The notes under the pieces were generated by a model. That model had not been told where the DNA came from, searched no databases, and saw nothing but the letters and a program-made list of their open reading frames with translations. 42,730 nt of DNA from Setaria digitata (taxonomy: Eukaryota > Nematoda > Chromadorea > Rhabditida > Setariidae). Made by a program: the position numbers and the translations under genes. Shown one piece after another: positions 1 to 12,900 of this stretch (within the stretch, counting starts at the first letter, position 1; the number at the start of each line of letters is the position of its first letter). The stretch is from positions 1 to 42,730 of the forward strand of contig RCAB01000516.1 of NCBI GenBank assembly GCA_003640385.1, given 5' to 3'.

Positions 1-1290
1 TTTTTTTTTTTTTACTTTAATTGTGAGTTATGCATGCATTGATTGCATTTGAACGATGCAATTAGTAACAGAGATTATATATAATATCACGCGATCACGT
101 AACATTACGCAGCAGAATCACGTGACATTACGCAGGCAATACACGAGATCACATGTATGAAACAGAACTCACACAAAAGCTTTCGGAAAGATATTTCATT
201 CTACTTCAAAATATTTCACGAGAAAATTTTGACAAAAAAAAAAAAGTTATTTTTGTACGTAAATTTTTCGTATACTTCAGTGAGATACACTACAAAGTCC
301 ACAATTAGTGGCACTAATTTTATGAGCTTTGAAATACGTCATACGTGACATCACGTGAAGATACGTGATGCATTGGTACAAAAATTATCGGTAATATCGG
401 TATAGAAAGAAGATTACATTTTCACTTTCTTTGCTCCCCTCCCTCCTCCAACCCAACGGAGTGCAAATTTTGGTATTGCACGCAGCGTACGTTACGCTGC
501 ATGTAACCTACAGACTCAGAAAGGGACAAAAAAAAAAAAAATCTCACTGCAAAACAAATGTAACATAGCGTAAATATGTCTCAACAATAAACTCTTCTAA
601 CATATAGGGAGAGAGAGAGAGAGATAGAGAAAGAAAGGGAGAGAGAGAGAGGGGAAAAGATGAAAAAGAAAGAAGGGAAAGCGGACGCAGCAGAGAGGAG
701 AGAGAGAGGAAGAGAAGGAGGAAAAGATCATGCAGAAGTATTCTTGCATCATTATTAAAGCAGCCAGACAGTCGAGTATCTCCCGGATCCTCTTCCTTTC
801 TCTGCCGTCTCCTCGTATCACACACACTCTCTTCTTACTGAGATTTCAATCACATCATTTGCTTGATGACATCACTTCCCATCCAGCAGCACACTTCTCC
901 CCCTCACCTTCCCATCCCCCGCTGTGTCGCGATATCCCTCTCGATACAGATTAACCATTAACTAGTTCAGTTCGGTCCACTAAATGACCAACCATCATCA
1001 GGATTGGTTATTAAAATCACCGCGAACACTCGGGATGTTCGTTGACACATATTGCATTAGCACTTTACCAGCATAATTGGGTTCCTTTTTAAAATATTCT
1101 TCAACTTTACACCAAATAAACATTGTCACATAGTGTGTGCAATTTTGCCGTGTCACACTTCACGTGGACGTGAAATAAACTAGCATGATGATTAGTTACA
1201 TCACGTGAATAGTGAATTTTCCATTTCACGTCTATTGTCATTAGTATAATTCCACGTGCTTTATGCACGTTATTCACGTGTGCTCCATCT
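1..1290. promoter_or_regulatory. Gene-free region with a cluster of CACGTG E-boxes
   Basis: Six perfect CACGTG palindromes lie at 119, 352, 1161, 1202, 1253 and 1275, with several ACGTGA/TCACGT half-matches around 80-160, 330-370 and 1150-1280. A TGATGACATCAC element (bZIP/CRE-like) lies near 864-875 in a locally GC-richer stretch (720-960). No convincing exon is seen. It could be the upstream region of a gene to the left of the window. CACGTG is the core site of bHLH-Zip factors (MXL/MDL, HLH-30 type). Confidence 0.4.
605..720. repeat. GA-rich microsatellite
   Basis: Imperfect (GA)n/(GGAGA)n purine tract, about 110 bp, interrupted by AAAG and GGGAAAAG units. Confidence 0.85.
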
Positions 1291-1989
1291 ATCGATTATG
1301 GAGAGAAAATCCTTTTTACGAAATGTTCCATTTGTTCATTTTGGTAGTATCACACGTTTCCTCAATTCTGAAACTGTCTATTTTACAGAATTTCCGTTTT
1401 TTTTTTTTTTTTTTTCTCATGCATACAGAAGATAAATTCTCTTTGTTATTTTACACTTTCTTTTACTTCCAAAATTTAAACTTTCAAAATAAAATTCGGA
1501 ATTTGACCAAAAACGGAATGCTTGTCAATATGTATAATAGGTACCAAATTTCTGCTGAGCTGATAATAATAATGTGGAAGGATTCTATGAGTGAGCAGAG
1601 ATACCTAACCTTCGAACATGAAATTAGTCCCATGACCTTTTGAGATTTTCGATTTCATTTCTATTGTTCTTTAAAAGTCATGTAAGTTCAGAGTTATTCA
1701 GTTCACTTATAACCACTTCAGACTGATATCACTTCCTATTTAGCATCGCTTCTTCGTCTTTTCTCCTCTCAATTCTATCATTTTTTCTTCCTTTTTTTTT
1801 TTTTTTTTCGAATTATTTCCATTTTCTGAATCCGAATCGGTTGTCCATTCGGTGATTGATTGATTGATTGATTGGTCGGCTCATTGGTTCATTGCTAGTG
1901 CATAATTGATATTAATTACCATTACAAATCATTCTTCCCCTATTTATATGTTTGCAGGAATTCTCGCAAACATGTTTACAATTTGTATC
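1291..1989. other. Gene-free AT-rich sequence
   Basis: Contains long T runs (about 1398-1415 and 1792-1808) and a (GATT)5 tract at about 1853-1874. A 126-codon open frame at 1263-1643 has a homopolymer-driven composition and no recognisable domain; I do not accept it as a gene. Confidence 0.6.
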
Positions 1990-2033
1990 ACAGCTGTTAT
2001 ATATGTTATATATGAACAACTATATAATATACA

Positions 2034-2220
2034 CAAATAACTTTATATATACACACATATAAAGTTATTTGATCACATGTGAAGTTATTTGATTATTTAA
2101 CTACCATAATAGATATATAATAATCAAATAACTTTATATGTGTATATATAGTACCATTATATATATATTTATTTATCTAAGTACCATTTTATATATATAT
2201 ATATATATATAATGGTACTT
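2034..2220. repeat. AT-rich foldback (inverted repeats)
   Basis: A 15-bp arm (CAAATAACTTTATAT, 2034-2048) pairs perfectly with 2057-2071 around an 8-base loop; a third copy is at 2124-2138. A second hairpin pairs AAGTACCATT (2179-2188) with AATGGTACTT (2211-2220) across an (AT)n loop. No terminal duplication or transposase is seen. Confidence 0.75.
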
Positions 2221-2389
2221 AAATAAACGTTTTACAACTTCAGAAGTTAATGATATATCACGTAACATAACTTTACTTCTGGTTATATTTCATTAACAAT
2301 TTGTGCTATGAATTAATTATAGCATTTTTCTGAATGAAAAGCATTGCCGAATTAAATTGCTTCGATTTTTCCATTTTTTGGTAAACGAC

Positions 2390-2715
2390 TGAAATGATAA
2401 GTGAATGAAATGAACAACTGAAAAAAAAAAAAAAAAGAATAAGAAAAAGTGGAATGGACAAATAAGTGGAATGATTGAAATGGAATTAATAATTGAGTAT
2501 AATGGAAATAATGAATGAACGAAATAAGTGGAATCTAATAAACAAAATTGGAATAATAAAGAAATGAAGCGAAAGGGAATCGAATGAACGAAGTGAAATT
2601 GATAAATGGGAGGAATGAAATGGAAGGGATGAAATGGAGTTAATAAATGAATGAAATGGAAGAGATCAGATGATTGGGATGGAATTAATGATTGATTGAA
2701 TCAATAAATGGATCT
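2390..2715. repeat. Degenerate GAATGA/GGAAT-type simple repeat
   Basis: Irregular succession of GAATGAAATGGAA-, AATAAGTGGAAT- and GATTGATTGA-like units on the plus strand; strongly purine-biased and pyrimidine-poor. Confidence 0.65.
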
Positions 2716-5700
2716 TATATTGAAGTACGAATGAAGTGTAAATTACATTGTTAATATTTTATTTTATTGTAAAATAAAAAATATCAATTTTATCAAAATT
2801 ATCATTTGATTTTGTTCATCTTCATTTTTACAATTTCTTCGTTTTGTTCCTTCTGATCTTTTTTTTTTTTTTTTTTTTTCTGTTTTTTATCTTTTTCGTT
2901 CTTTCTTACAAGATTTTCCTAATTTTTCCGGAATCGCTTTACCTCCTTCTCCACTTCTCTTCCCCTACTTCTCCCGGGAATTTCTTTATCAGTTTAATGG
3001 CACTCATTCATCTTTAACTATTCCCTGGCTTCCTTTAATGCCATCATTTTTGTTTCTTCTTCATCATTCATTTGTCTTTCTGTACTATCTTTTGACATCA
3101 TCATCATCGTCTCCCATTCTCGACCCTCGAACTTCTAGACGATTTTTCTCCTTTCTTTTTTTCCTTCTTATCCATTCAGAATCATTCTTCTGGCTAGTTC
3201 ATTCTTCTTGCTGGTAGGTTACTTTTTTAGAAACACAAAAAAAAAAAAGAAGAAGAAAATTGTTCGGAGTATTACTGCAGAGCAAAGTTGGAAAAAAAAT
3301 TTAATTCAAAAAATTTTTTTTTGTGTTTAAGGGAACTTTGAAAAAAAAAAGTAATATTAGCTCCTAAAATGAAGCAAATTTTAACTTTCTCATAGCAATT
3401 TATTCCTTTAATTACACGATTGTAATTATGATTTATGTGAGGATATTTTAATACATACTTACGTGTGCTATGTAAATGACTACGAAATGTGCAAGTTTAA
3501 ATTATGATAAAATATAATTTAATTATTAATATTGCCATTCTTTCTCTTTCAAAACCCTCATTTGAATTCATTTTCTTGTCGGGTAATTTACTCCATTATC
3601 ATTGAAGCTGATTAGGATAAGCAGGTTCTGAATGAGAAATTCAAGATCGAGAATCGAGAATTGTTATTAGCTGGCATAAGTTTATATGCTAGCATTACAA
3701 GAATAGCTTTGAAAGTAAAACTGATAATCCTAATAAGATTCGTTTATTATAATTACTGATAAATCAAGTTTCTATGGTAAAAAATCAATTACAAGGAACA
3801 GTAAATCAAATAAATCACTATTCCTTAAATGAATCCTCAAAATTTGCTCTTCCTTCATTTCACCACAAAGAAAATTTCCGTCCCACGAAATTACCTATGA
3901 AATTATTAATTGATAATGGAAGTGATAACAAATAAGTAACAACAGATAACAGTGTTAGTACTGAACGATAATGAAACACTGGAAAAAAAAAAAAAAAACT
4001 TATGGATAAAATTTTTGTGCTAAACTTAATGCAAAAATTAATAAATTTCTAACAGATTGTTTAATGATTATTTCCAGGAGTGATAATTTTTAAAATTATC
4101 ATAAAAATTATTTCGCATCAATGCTTTGATTTTACGAAGGAAACAATACATATTCAATTAATTTAATTTGCAAATATTATTTCTAATTTGCTTCTTTTTT
4201 GTTTCATTCCAAAATTTTTCCCCTTTAAAATTTACTACTTATATGAGTAATTAAATGTTATTTACCCCTTCTCATTACTCCATCCATTCTTTTAATCAAA
4301 TCCAAAAATGCATCCCTCCTCACTGAATCCATTTACTCATTTCTTTTTACTTACTTATTTACTTGTTTACTTACTTAATCATTTATTTACACTGTTATTT
4401 TCATTCATTTGCAAAATTATTTTGCTGACAGAATTTTAAAACAGAATGAAGTGAAAGAGCTGAAATTGTTCCCTTTTATCCACTCTTGCTTTCATTGTGA
4501 AATATTTTCTTCTTTAAACTGATAGTTTTGCAAAAATTTGTCTTGAAGAAAAAAAAAAAAAAAAAAGAGAAGAAAAAAAGAGAGCAAAACTTAGATATCC
4601 CTCTAAATATTCATTTCGAAAAAAAGAAATTAGGAAAGAAGAAAATGAATTGGAAATTTTAGCAATAAACTTGATAGCGCAATGTATTTCCAACTGATTT
4701 AAAATAAAGAATATCAATCAGATGTAAAATCATCCAGTGAAATAAATTTTAACTCGAAATTATGAATTATTTGAATATAGACAATTCTTAATAATTTATT
4801 CAAAATTCATTTGTTATTTCACTTCTTTCTGTATCAATTTTGACATAAACTTTCCGTTTTCTTACCAAAATTATTTCAACTATTAGACATTTACCACTGT
4901 TTTATTTCTCTCTAAAATTAGAATTGAAATAAAACTATTGAGTATTATATGATTCAGAAATTTCGCTTCAATTATTGTCCTACTGTAAATGTTTCAAAAA
5001 GGTAGTGAAGTGAAGAATGCAAAAAATAAAAAAGAATTTTAAAAAAGGCTTTAAAAAAGTCAAAAATAATGTCTGAATGAATAATTATCCCATGAATTTT
5101 TATTTTATCCACTTATTTTAACCAATTTAATACACATATGTATAAAGAACTATTAAAGCATATTTATAATGAAATAAAATTGTTTTATCATGTAATATCA
5201 ACATTTATCCTAAACGACAGCATTATTACTATTGAACTAGAAAAAAAAAAAAAACTTTTCAGTGTGAAAAAAAAAAACAATTGTTTTGATTAAATAATCT
5301 AAAATTATTAAACTAATTTTTTAATCTCATGAAATATTGCAGGACAAAACAACCACCAAAAATTTGCAACAAATATTAACGTAACAACAACATTTAACCA
5401 GTCACTAATGAACAAGTAACCAACAAAAAAAAAAAAAAAAAAGAGGAAAACAAAAAAAAATGACCCAAAATTAATTAATTAACGAATATTTCCGAAATTG
5501 ACATACTAAGTTTGACGACGCTAAAAAATACATAAAGCATTACGAATATCAGTAAATTACAGCAAACACAAACGGGAGATAGAGCACAGAAAAAATGTTG
5601 TATAAAATAATTACAACATAATTCATTTATTACAGTAAAATTTAATTAAAACAAAAAAAGCAAAGAGGTTCACTACAATTGTTTTGTTCAGATTAATATG

Positions 5701-6915
5701 AAAATTCAAACCGTTACGACATATAATGATTAAGTTAATTACTAACTCCAAAGTAATAGTAAGTGGCAATTATCAATTTTAGAATGATTGGCAAAATTCA
5801 GTACTATTATTATGATTGTTTAAAGTTGAGAATTCATCACAAGAATGCAATCTTTATATCTTACATTAAGTCAAATACTTTCTTTGAAATTTATAGCATC
5901 TAATTTAATTACTGACAAATTTCGTTTTTATCACATTTCATACAGAACGCTTCGCTTTTAATAAAAATATGTCAAGTTTCGTTCCATCTGTTTGTATTAC
6001 TAAATTATTTCAAATTAAATTCTATATTAAATTAAACTCAGATCAGAAACCAAAAAAGGATTAAATCTAATGACATTATTCTAAAAGGAAAGCAAAAAAT
6101 TGACCAAGACTGAATCATTATTACAAAAAAAAAAAAATGATGGAGAAATAACAAAAATATCACAGTATAAGGCATATCACATACAATATTAGCACATGAT
6201 AAGTAAGATTTACAAAGAGAAAAAATTATAAATAAAAATAAATTGCCGCTGAAGTCTTGTTATGCAATCAACAAATATAACAAATTTTACTGAATTTCTA
6301 TCAAATTCAAAATTCTGGTAAATCCACTACTCTGCTCCAAACTCTTATTTCAGTATTCTTATTCTCCTTCCCTTCATTCCAATAATTAGAAACTTAACAC
6401 CAATAAAAGGTAGATATGGATTAGGCCATAACAGCAATAATTACACAAATTAAACAAGTAAAATACAAATTTTGCTGACTTCGGATGAGATAGCTGGAAG
6501 TAACACTTGAAAAAAAAAAAAAAAAAAGAAAAGAAAATGAGAAAGAAAAAAACAAACCTTGAAGAAGAAAGATTAACATCAAAAGTTGGTAATTCATAAA
6601 TTTGCACACTTTGATAATTTTAATAAAAAAAAAAATATTATTTTCGGCAGGAGGAAGACAAGGGAACAGGAGAGACAAACAGCCATAAAACACATTCAAT
6701 TATATAATAGAATATAAGGATAATGATAGAAAAGACTTAAAAATTAATAAACATATGGCAAGACAACTAAATAACAATGAGTGAGGTCAGGAAACTCGTA
6801 TTATAAATATCCTGCAAACCTTCTGAAGTTAAGTTGGCATAAATCTATATACGCGAAACTTAAGCAGCACTTCATCGAATATTTTCAATGAATATTATGG
6901 TAAAATAAACTAAGT
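2716..6915. other. Long gene-free AT-rich region downstream of the guanylyl cyclase
   Basis: About 4.2 kb with many homopolymer runs (for example 2860-2879, 3979-3994, 4549-4566, 5425-5442, 6510-6527) and a TTAC/TTACT-rich patch at 4340-4400. Nothing with splice-flanked coding character was seen on either strand. It presumably includes the 3' UTR of the guanylyl cyclase gene just below 6916. Confidence 0.6.
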
Positions 6916-9900
6916 CTATGTAAAGGAATCTCTAGAATATTTATTCATACTGAATAAAATATCATATGAGTCATCCAGCGATATGCCCGAACTATGAAGT
7001 ACCTGAGGCAAGCGATGCCAAGATGCATTCGTAGATGCTACTGTTGCTGTGGTCAAGCGTTTTTTTAAATTCTGTTGGCTAAATCGGTTCTTCTGCTCAC
7101 GATCGCGACTTTGTGACAGAGAAAGCGCACTCCTGATAAGCTTTGGCCATCTAGAACTGTAGAATTTCATAAGCAACTAGTGGAAGTAACTAATCAGAGA
7201 ATCATTCTAAGAAATTAGAGGAAAGTAACTTTACTGTTATATATATTAACACGATACATACTTTTTCATCATGGATCCTTCCAGAATCAATGGACTACAA
7301 ACATCTGATATTTCAGTGCTATCAACTGGATATAAACCAGTTCCGAAAGAAAGCGGACGTTTTCTAAAATATGATTGGTGTGAATTAATTGTAGCAATTT
7401 TGCACAGGCTATAATATGCCCTCTTCCTACTTTGTAGCCTAAATGTTTTGGAAAAAATCTATGCAGAAACAGCATTTCATTATAGTTTATTGAAGTTCGT
7501 ACTAAACCTTGATACTAAACTTCCATAAAAAGCTCGCATTTTGCCAACACTTCCAAGATATTTTATATCGTCAGATTTCTGATTCACTGATAGAATATCT
7601 GCATTCGTCATTTGTTGATCACACACATCCGTATAAGGCAGTGAAGATGACCGTCTATAAAAATTCTAATAGCTCATTAAAAAAAAAAAAAAAAAATTAT
7701 GTGAAAAGTAACAAAACCCCATTACACAGCATTAATAGAATATCACATAAACCAACTAATTTTTCCAAATGGAATATCAAAAAAAAAAAATCAAAAAATG
7801 ATATGACAGCAGTGAATATAGAAAGAGTGAGTGATTTCACGATGTCACGACACATCTCAGAATATCTAGAACAGTTCTAAATTAAAAAATGATGAGAAAA
7901 GATATAAAGAAAGTTGGCAATTTTCGTAATAAAAAAAAATATATGTACCTGTATGGAAGAACCGGACATCTCAGCGGCGCTCTATTATTGCTAGCAATAC
8001 CTTTATCGACATGGATATGACCACTGTGAAATTCCGGGCTAACGTCTCGACGAACTGTAGCCCGTTCAATGATACGACGTAACAATGATGGTTCTTTTCC
8101 TACTAACGAGACCGATGATCCCTTGCTTATTGCTGTACGGGAAAATTCATTTACAATCACTTTTCCAACATAATTAAATATTAATACAAAGTGATCAATG
8201 AAATCTAGATGCATCGAAAACGAGAATGAAACTTTAGAATAACATATCTAAGGATGACTTTTATAAAACGAATGCACAATCCAGAAAAATGTAATTATGA
8301 ATAACCTGTAGTAACAAATCAGTCAATTAAATTTGCGTATAACGAAAAAAAAAAAAAAAGATTTATGTAGATCTAAAGTTACGTGTCATAAGCCCAAAAA
8401 ACGGCAACAACAAAAATACATACCCGAAGATGAAAACCTTCTATTTCGACTCGAAATTCGTGGAAAGATATTTGGTGTTAACTTCTCGTCCAATAACAGC
8501 TCACATTCATCTTTTACTGTGAATGTTGCATTTCTGCGAGATGTTAACCAGTATGTAGTCATTAATCCTTTGCCCTATAAGTGTTTAAAATTAATATGTT
8601 CTCCTTTTCTTTTCCTAGAATAAGGCGAAGAGAAAAAAAAATAATACAAACAGGCATTAAAAGAATGGATTAATGTCTATCATTAAAAGAAAGATAGACA
8701 AGTCTTTCAATGATAAACATGCTGGTAAAAGTGTAGCCAACCTTAATTTGTAGCGTTCCTCGTTTTTTCAATTCGAAACCATCGATCCTTGCTAGAACAT
8801 CGTGTGTCTGTTCGCTACAGTGTATTTTCAAAGCTGTAAAACTATCCAAACATGATAAATGACATTAAACCAAAAAATCCTTCTAAATTGAATTCTTGAA
8901 AAATTCTGCACATTATTCAATAATCAATATGTCAAACATCAACAAATTTCTTTCACTCATTGAAAAATTTAAACAAAACTCTTACCTAGTATGATAATTT
9001 CCTCTAAGGATAGTTAAATATAGCAATATCATTTATAATAGTTCAATAGACTAGTAAGTGAAGCCATAGCAAACTTGAATTTCCTAGCAGTCTTTTAAAC
9101 ATTTCACGTTTTAAATTAACTAACAATGAGCTTAGATTTCTCCAGATAATATATTAGTAAAACTCACGACAACCGTTGCTTTCCATACGTGAAGCCGTGT
9201 TCACCGTATCACCAAATAAACAGTAACGCGGCATCGTCTTACCCACAACACCAGCTACACAAGGTCCCGTATGTATGCCAATACGTAATCTGAGCTGTTC
9301 CTGGGGGAAATGTGGGATTGTAAAGTTCCGAACAGCAGCCAGAAGATGAAGTGCCATCATACCAATTTGTTCTGCATGAATTTCCACTGGACGTGCTTCA
9401 GGCATTCCAGATACTACCATGTATGCATCACCGATTGTTTCCACCTAGAAACAAGGAAATTTGAGTCATTTATTCATTCCAGCAATTTGGTTTGGTGTCA
9501 CTGGGAATACCTAACAAGTCAGGAAGCATTCAATGGTTTCCAGATAGCTGTTATAAGGTGACAATATAAGGTTCCTCAGAAAGCAAATCATGATGTTTTT
9601 TAATTGCACTGCTGGTAAGCTGTCAACGTTTTATACTACTTAAACTTAAGAGAGTTAAACTTTCTGAGTAGAAAAATGTGTGAAAAACATGCTGGAAATG
9701 CAAGTACCTTGTAAACATCATACTGTTTGATGATATGGTCGAACAAGGTATATAACTTGTTGAGGAATTCGACTACTTGCAAAGGAGTTGACACACCTGA
9801 GATTTTTGTAAAATCAACAATATCGGAAAAATATATAGTAACAGAAGAGAACGATTCCGGCACTACATCTCGACCAGCAAGCAACTGCTGAGCTACCGAA

Positions 9901-12900
9901 CTGAAGAAATTGTAGAATGGACTAAGAAATATATTGTTACAGCTACAGTAATTAAACAGTATTTTAAAAACAATCAGTTGCATAACTGAAATAAAAAGAA
10001 AACAAAGCGTAGTGTCGACAAATAAATGAATTTCGATCCACTATTCCGACAAAAGTTATAAAATACTCATCAGTATCAATGATTTTTTTAAATACAATAT
10101 AAATCACAGATATTTCATTAAAATATTCCAAAAAAAAAAACATACACCGGTAGCATACGCTGAAGTAAATTTTCTGTTCGTCGTTTTTCTTCCCTCAATT
10201 CGGTAGTACGCTCATCTACTAAATCTTCTAACTGATTTTGATACTTTTCCATCATTACCATCATATGATCCTTAAAATGAATAACGCATTGTTCACAACA
10301 AGGAATGAATCAAAAAAAAAAAAAAAAGAAAAGAAATCCAGTGAACTTAAGTTAATTATCACAAATCAAAAAAAGATGGTGAAACACTAGCTGACATTCA
10401 TTTACCTTCTCGATTTAAAAATAAACTTCCTAGACATACCATAATGTTCCTTTTGTAAATTGGTTCGAACATAGGTTTTAATTTATGTCGAATTGTTCGG
10501 AAATCAGGACGGTTCTCAGGAACTGCGGACCAGCTCATCGTCATACCATCAATCACGTAGCTTGCAGCCATAAGACCGTCACAGGATGGCCGATAATCAA
10601 CTTTATTCATAACATTTAGCACTACTTCTGCAATTTCAGTACATTCTCTATACGTCTAGCAAAGTTCGATACAGAAAGTGGCAAATAATACAGCCATACA
10701 GATGGTGATCAAATCCCGAAGTTCATATAGCTATCAACAGAGTAAATGATGATTGCACTTCAATGATCATCTCAAATTGTAATAACTCATTTAGGAATCC
10801 AACTTTTGAATGTATTAGACTTGCTATGTATCCAGAAAACCCAGCCATAAAAATTTACTTCTACCCATTGATATAGAAATAAAAAAATTACCTTCGGCAG
10901 TTAAATCGCTATTTTTAAGCATCATGAATGGTCCTTGTCGTGTTATAATTTCATGCAAGATAATACCAAACGAATAAGCATCTCCCTTCTGAGTACCTTT
11001 AATAATATGCATGCATCCGCTTTCTCGCAACAATTCTGGAGCTGTCCATAGAAAATTTTCCCACTAAATATTATAAACAAATTATAAACTCGTATTAATG
11101 CATAAATCAGATATCTGTGAAACCTTCATATCTGGAACATGAGAAGACATAGCGAAAATAGAAATTCAACCGGAAAAATTATTTGATACAAACTATGAAA
11201 GAAATACTTAAAACCTTAACCATGAAATCTTCACTTTCCCATTCCTGGCCATCTCGAATTTCGTACAATCCGAAATCAGCTACTTGTAAAGCCCATCGAC
11301 TTGTAATCAAGCAATTAGTAGATTTCAAATTTCCATGAACTCCCAATTCCGATTCATGTAGATAAATCATACCCTTTGAATAAATATGCTATATTTCCTT
11401 TTTTATGCCTCATTAGGTAAAATACAAAAAATAAAACAGATAATAAGCTCAATAATAAGCTGAATAATACCTTTACTAGGTCTTCCACGAATGAAGCAAT
11501 GAATAAATGGTCTAATTTGAGATCATGGTTGCGAAGGATATCCATTAATGAACTTTTAGCGCAAAATTCTCTCACTACGCATATGGATGAAGGACCAATC
11601 ACAATTCCTACATATAAGTGATAATATACTATTTTGTAGATGGACTTTCATAATAGACGAACAATAACTTGTGGTATTATCTATATTCATTGGAACATTT
11701 TAAAAATAATATCTTCTTACAAGTTATTAATCAATGGTGATCGACACTTCTTTGAAATAGGAAAACTTATGATAGCGACCAAAAGAAAGTATAAAAATGA
11801 GAGCTGATAATCCAAATTTGATAAACCCTGTCCGTGAAAAACAGTGATACCACTACGGACTAACTTTAAGTGGGTTGTCAGAATGTCATTTTATAAACAC
11901 ATCAAATCGCATGCCCATAAAGGAGTTGACGTTGTCGTGATGTAACTGCCGCATAATTCTCATTTCCAATTTCGCTGCTCGAGTCAGTTCTTTTGTCTTA
12001 CGGGAATAAGTAATTTCATTAATTGATACCACAGCTCCTTTGTAAAGTGCGACACCACACAATCCAGGCCATTTCTTTTCTTGATTGCATTCTTCATCGT
12101 TTTGCAAGACCATCTTAAGTCTTTTGATTACAGCTATGTTTATTCTTCAATATTTATTGACCTGGTAATTATCATGCATACAAGTAATAGGTATACATTA
12201 AAAAAATTTTGCAACCATAGGTCTATTTTGGAGGGAACAAATGACGCTTTATTCAAAGAAAATAAAAAGATTAGGTAAAAGGAGAGATGAACAAGTTCAC
12301 AAAATTACACAAATTTAACGAACAATAAATTCAGTATCTTTTGAAATCTAGTAAAATGGCATCTACATAAATCTGTTCTACATATGTATCAGGACAAAAA
12401 TGTTACCTGGTTATTTTCCACAACATAGAGTGAAGCAGCCGATTCACAGCACTGTACAATCTTTTCGATTTCACGTTGATCAATTTTCCAAACATTTGAC
12501 AGTTCTTTTTCAAACTTGTAACTCCTAGAAACTACTTTACTTCTTTCGAGAACTACAATTAAAGTCAGAATACAGCACCCTATTTCTTCCTATCTCCATC
12601 CTATAACATTATCTACAAAATAATTTTTTTACTATTAGTAATTTTTATTAAAATTTTCCCGATATTTGAAAATTTTGACAGAAGGATAAAATAAATTTTA
12701 AAAGAAAATCATCAGGAATGGAAAAATGCATAACATACCGATAAATCATTGCACTTCCGATCACCGAGAAGAAGCAAAGCACAACGGCCACTGTTAAAGA
12801 AACTGTCAACCACCAGTCTAAAACCTTTATAAGATGAGAATAAATATTTCAGTACACTATATGAAATTATTCGTATATAACTTGTATATAACTTGACAAA

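Noticed and set aside
544..954. Overlapping open frames around the GA-rich tract
   Set aside because: Ser/Leu/Phe-rich translation of a purine repeat and its complement; not a gene.
1263..1643. 126-codon plus-strand open frame
   Set aside because: Contains a poly-Phe run from a T homopolymer, has no domain and no coding-like composition.
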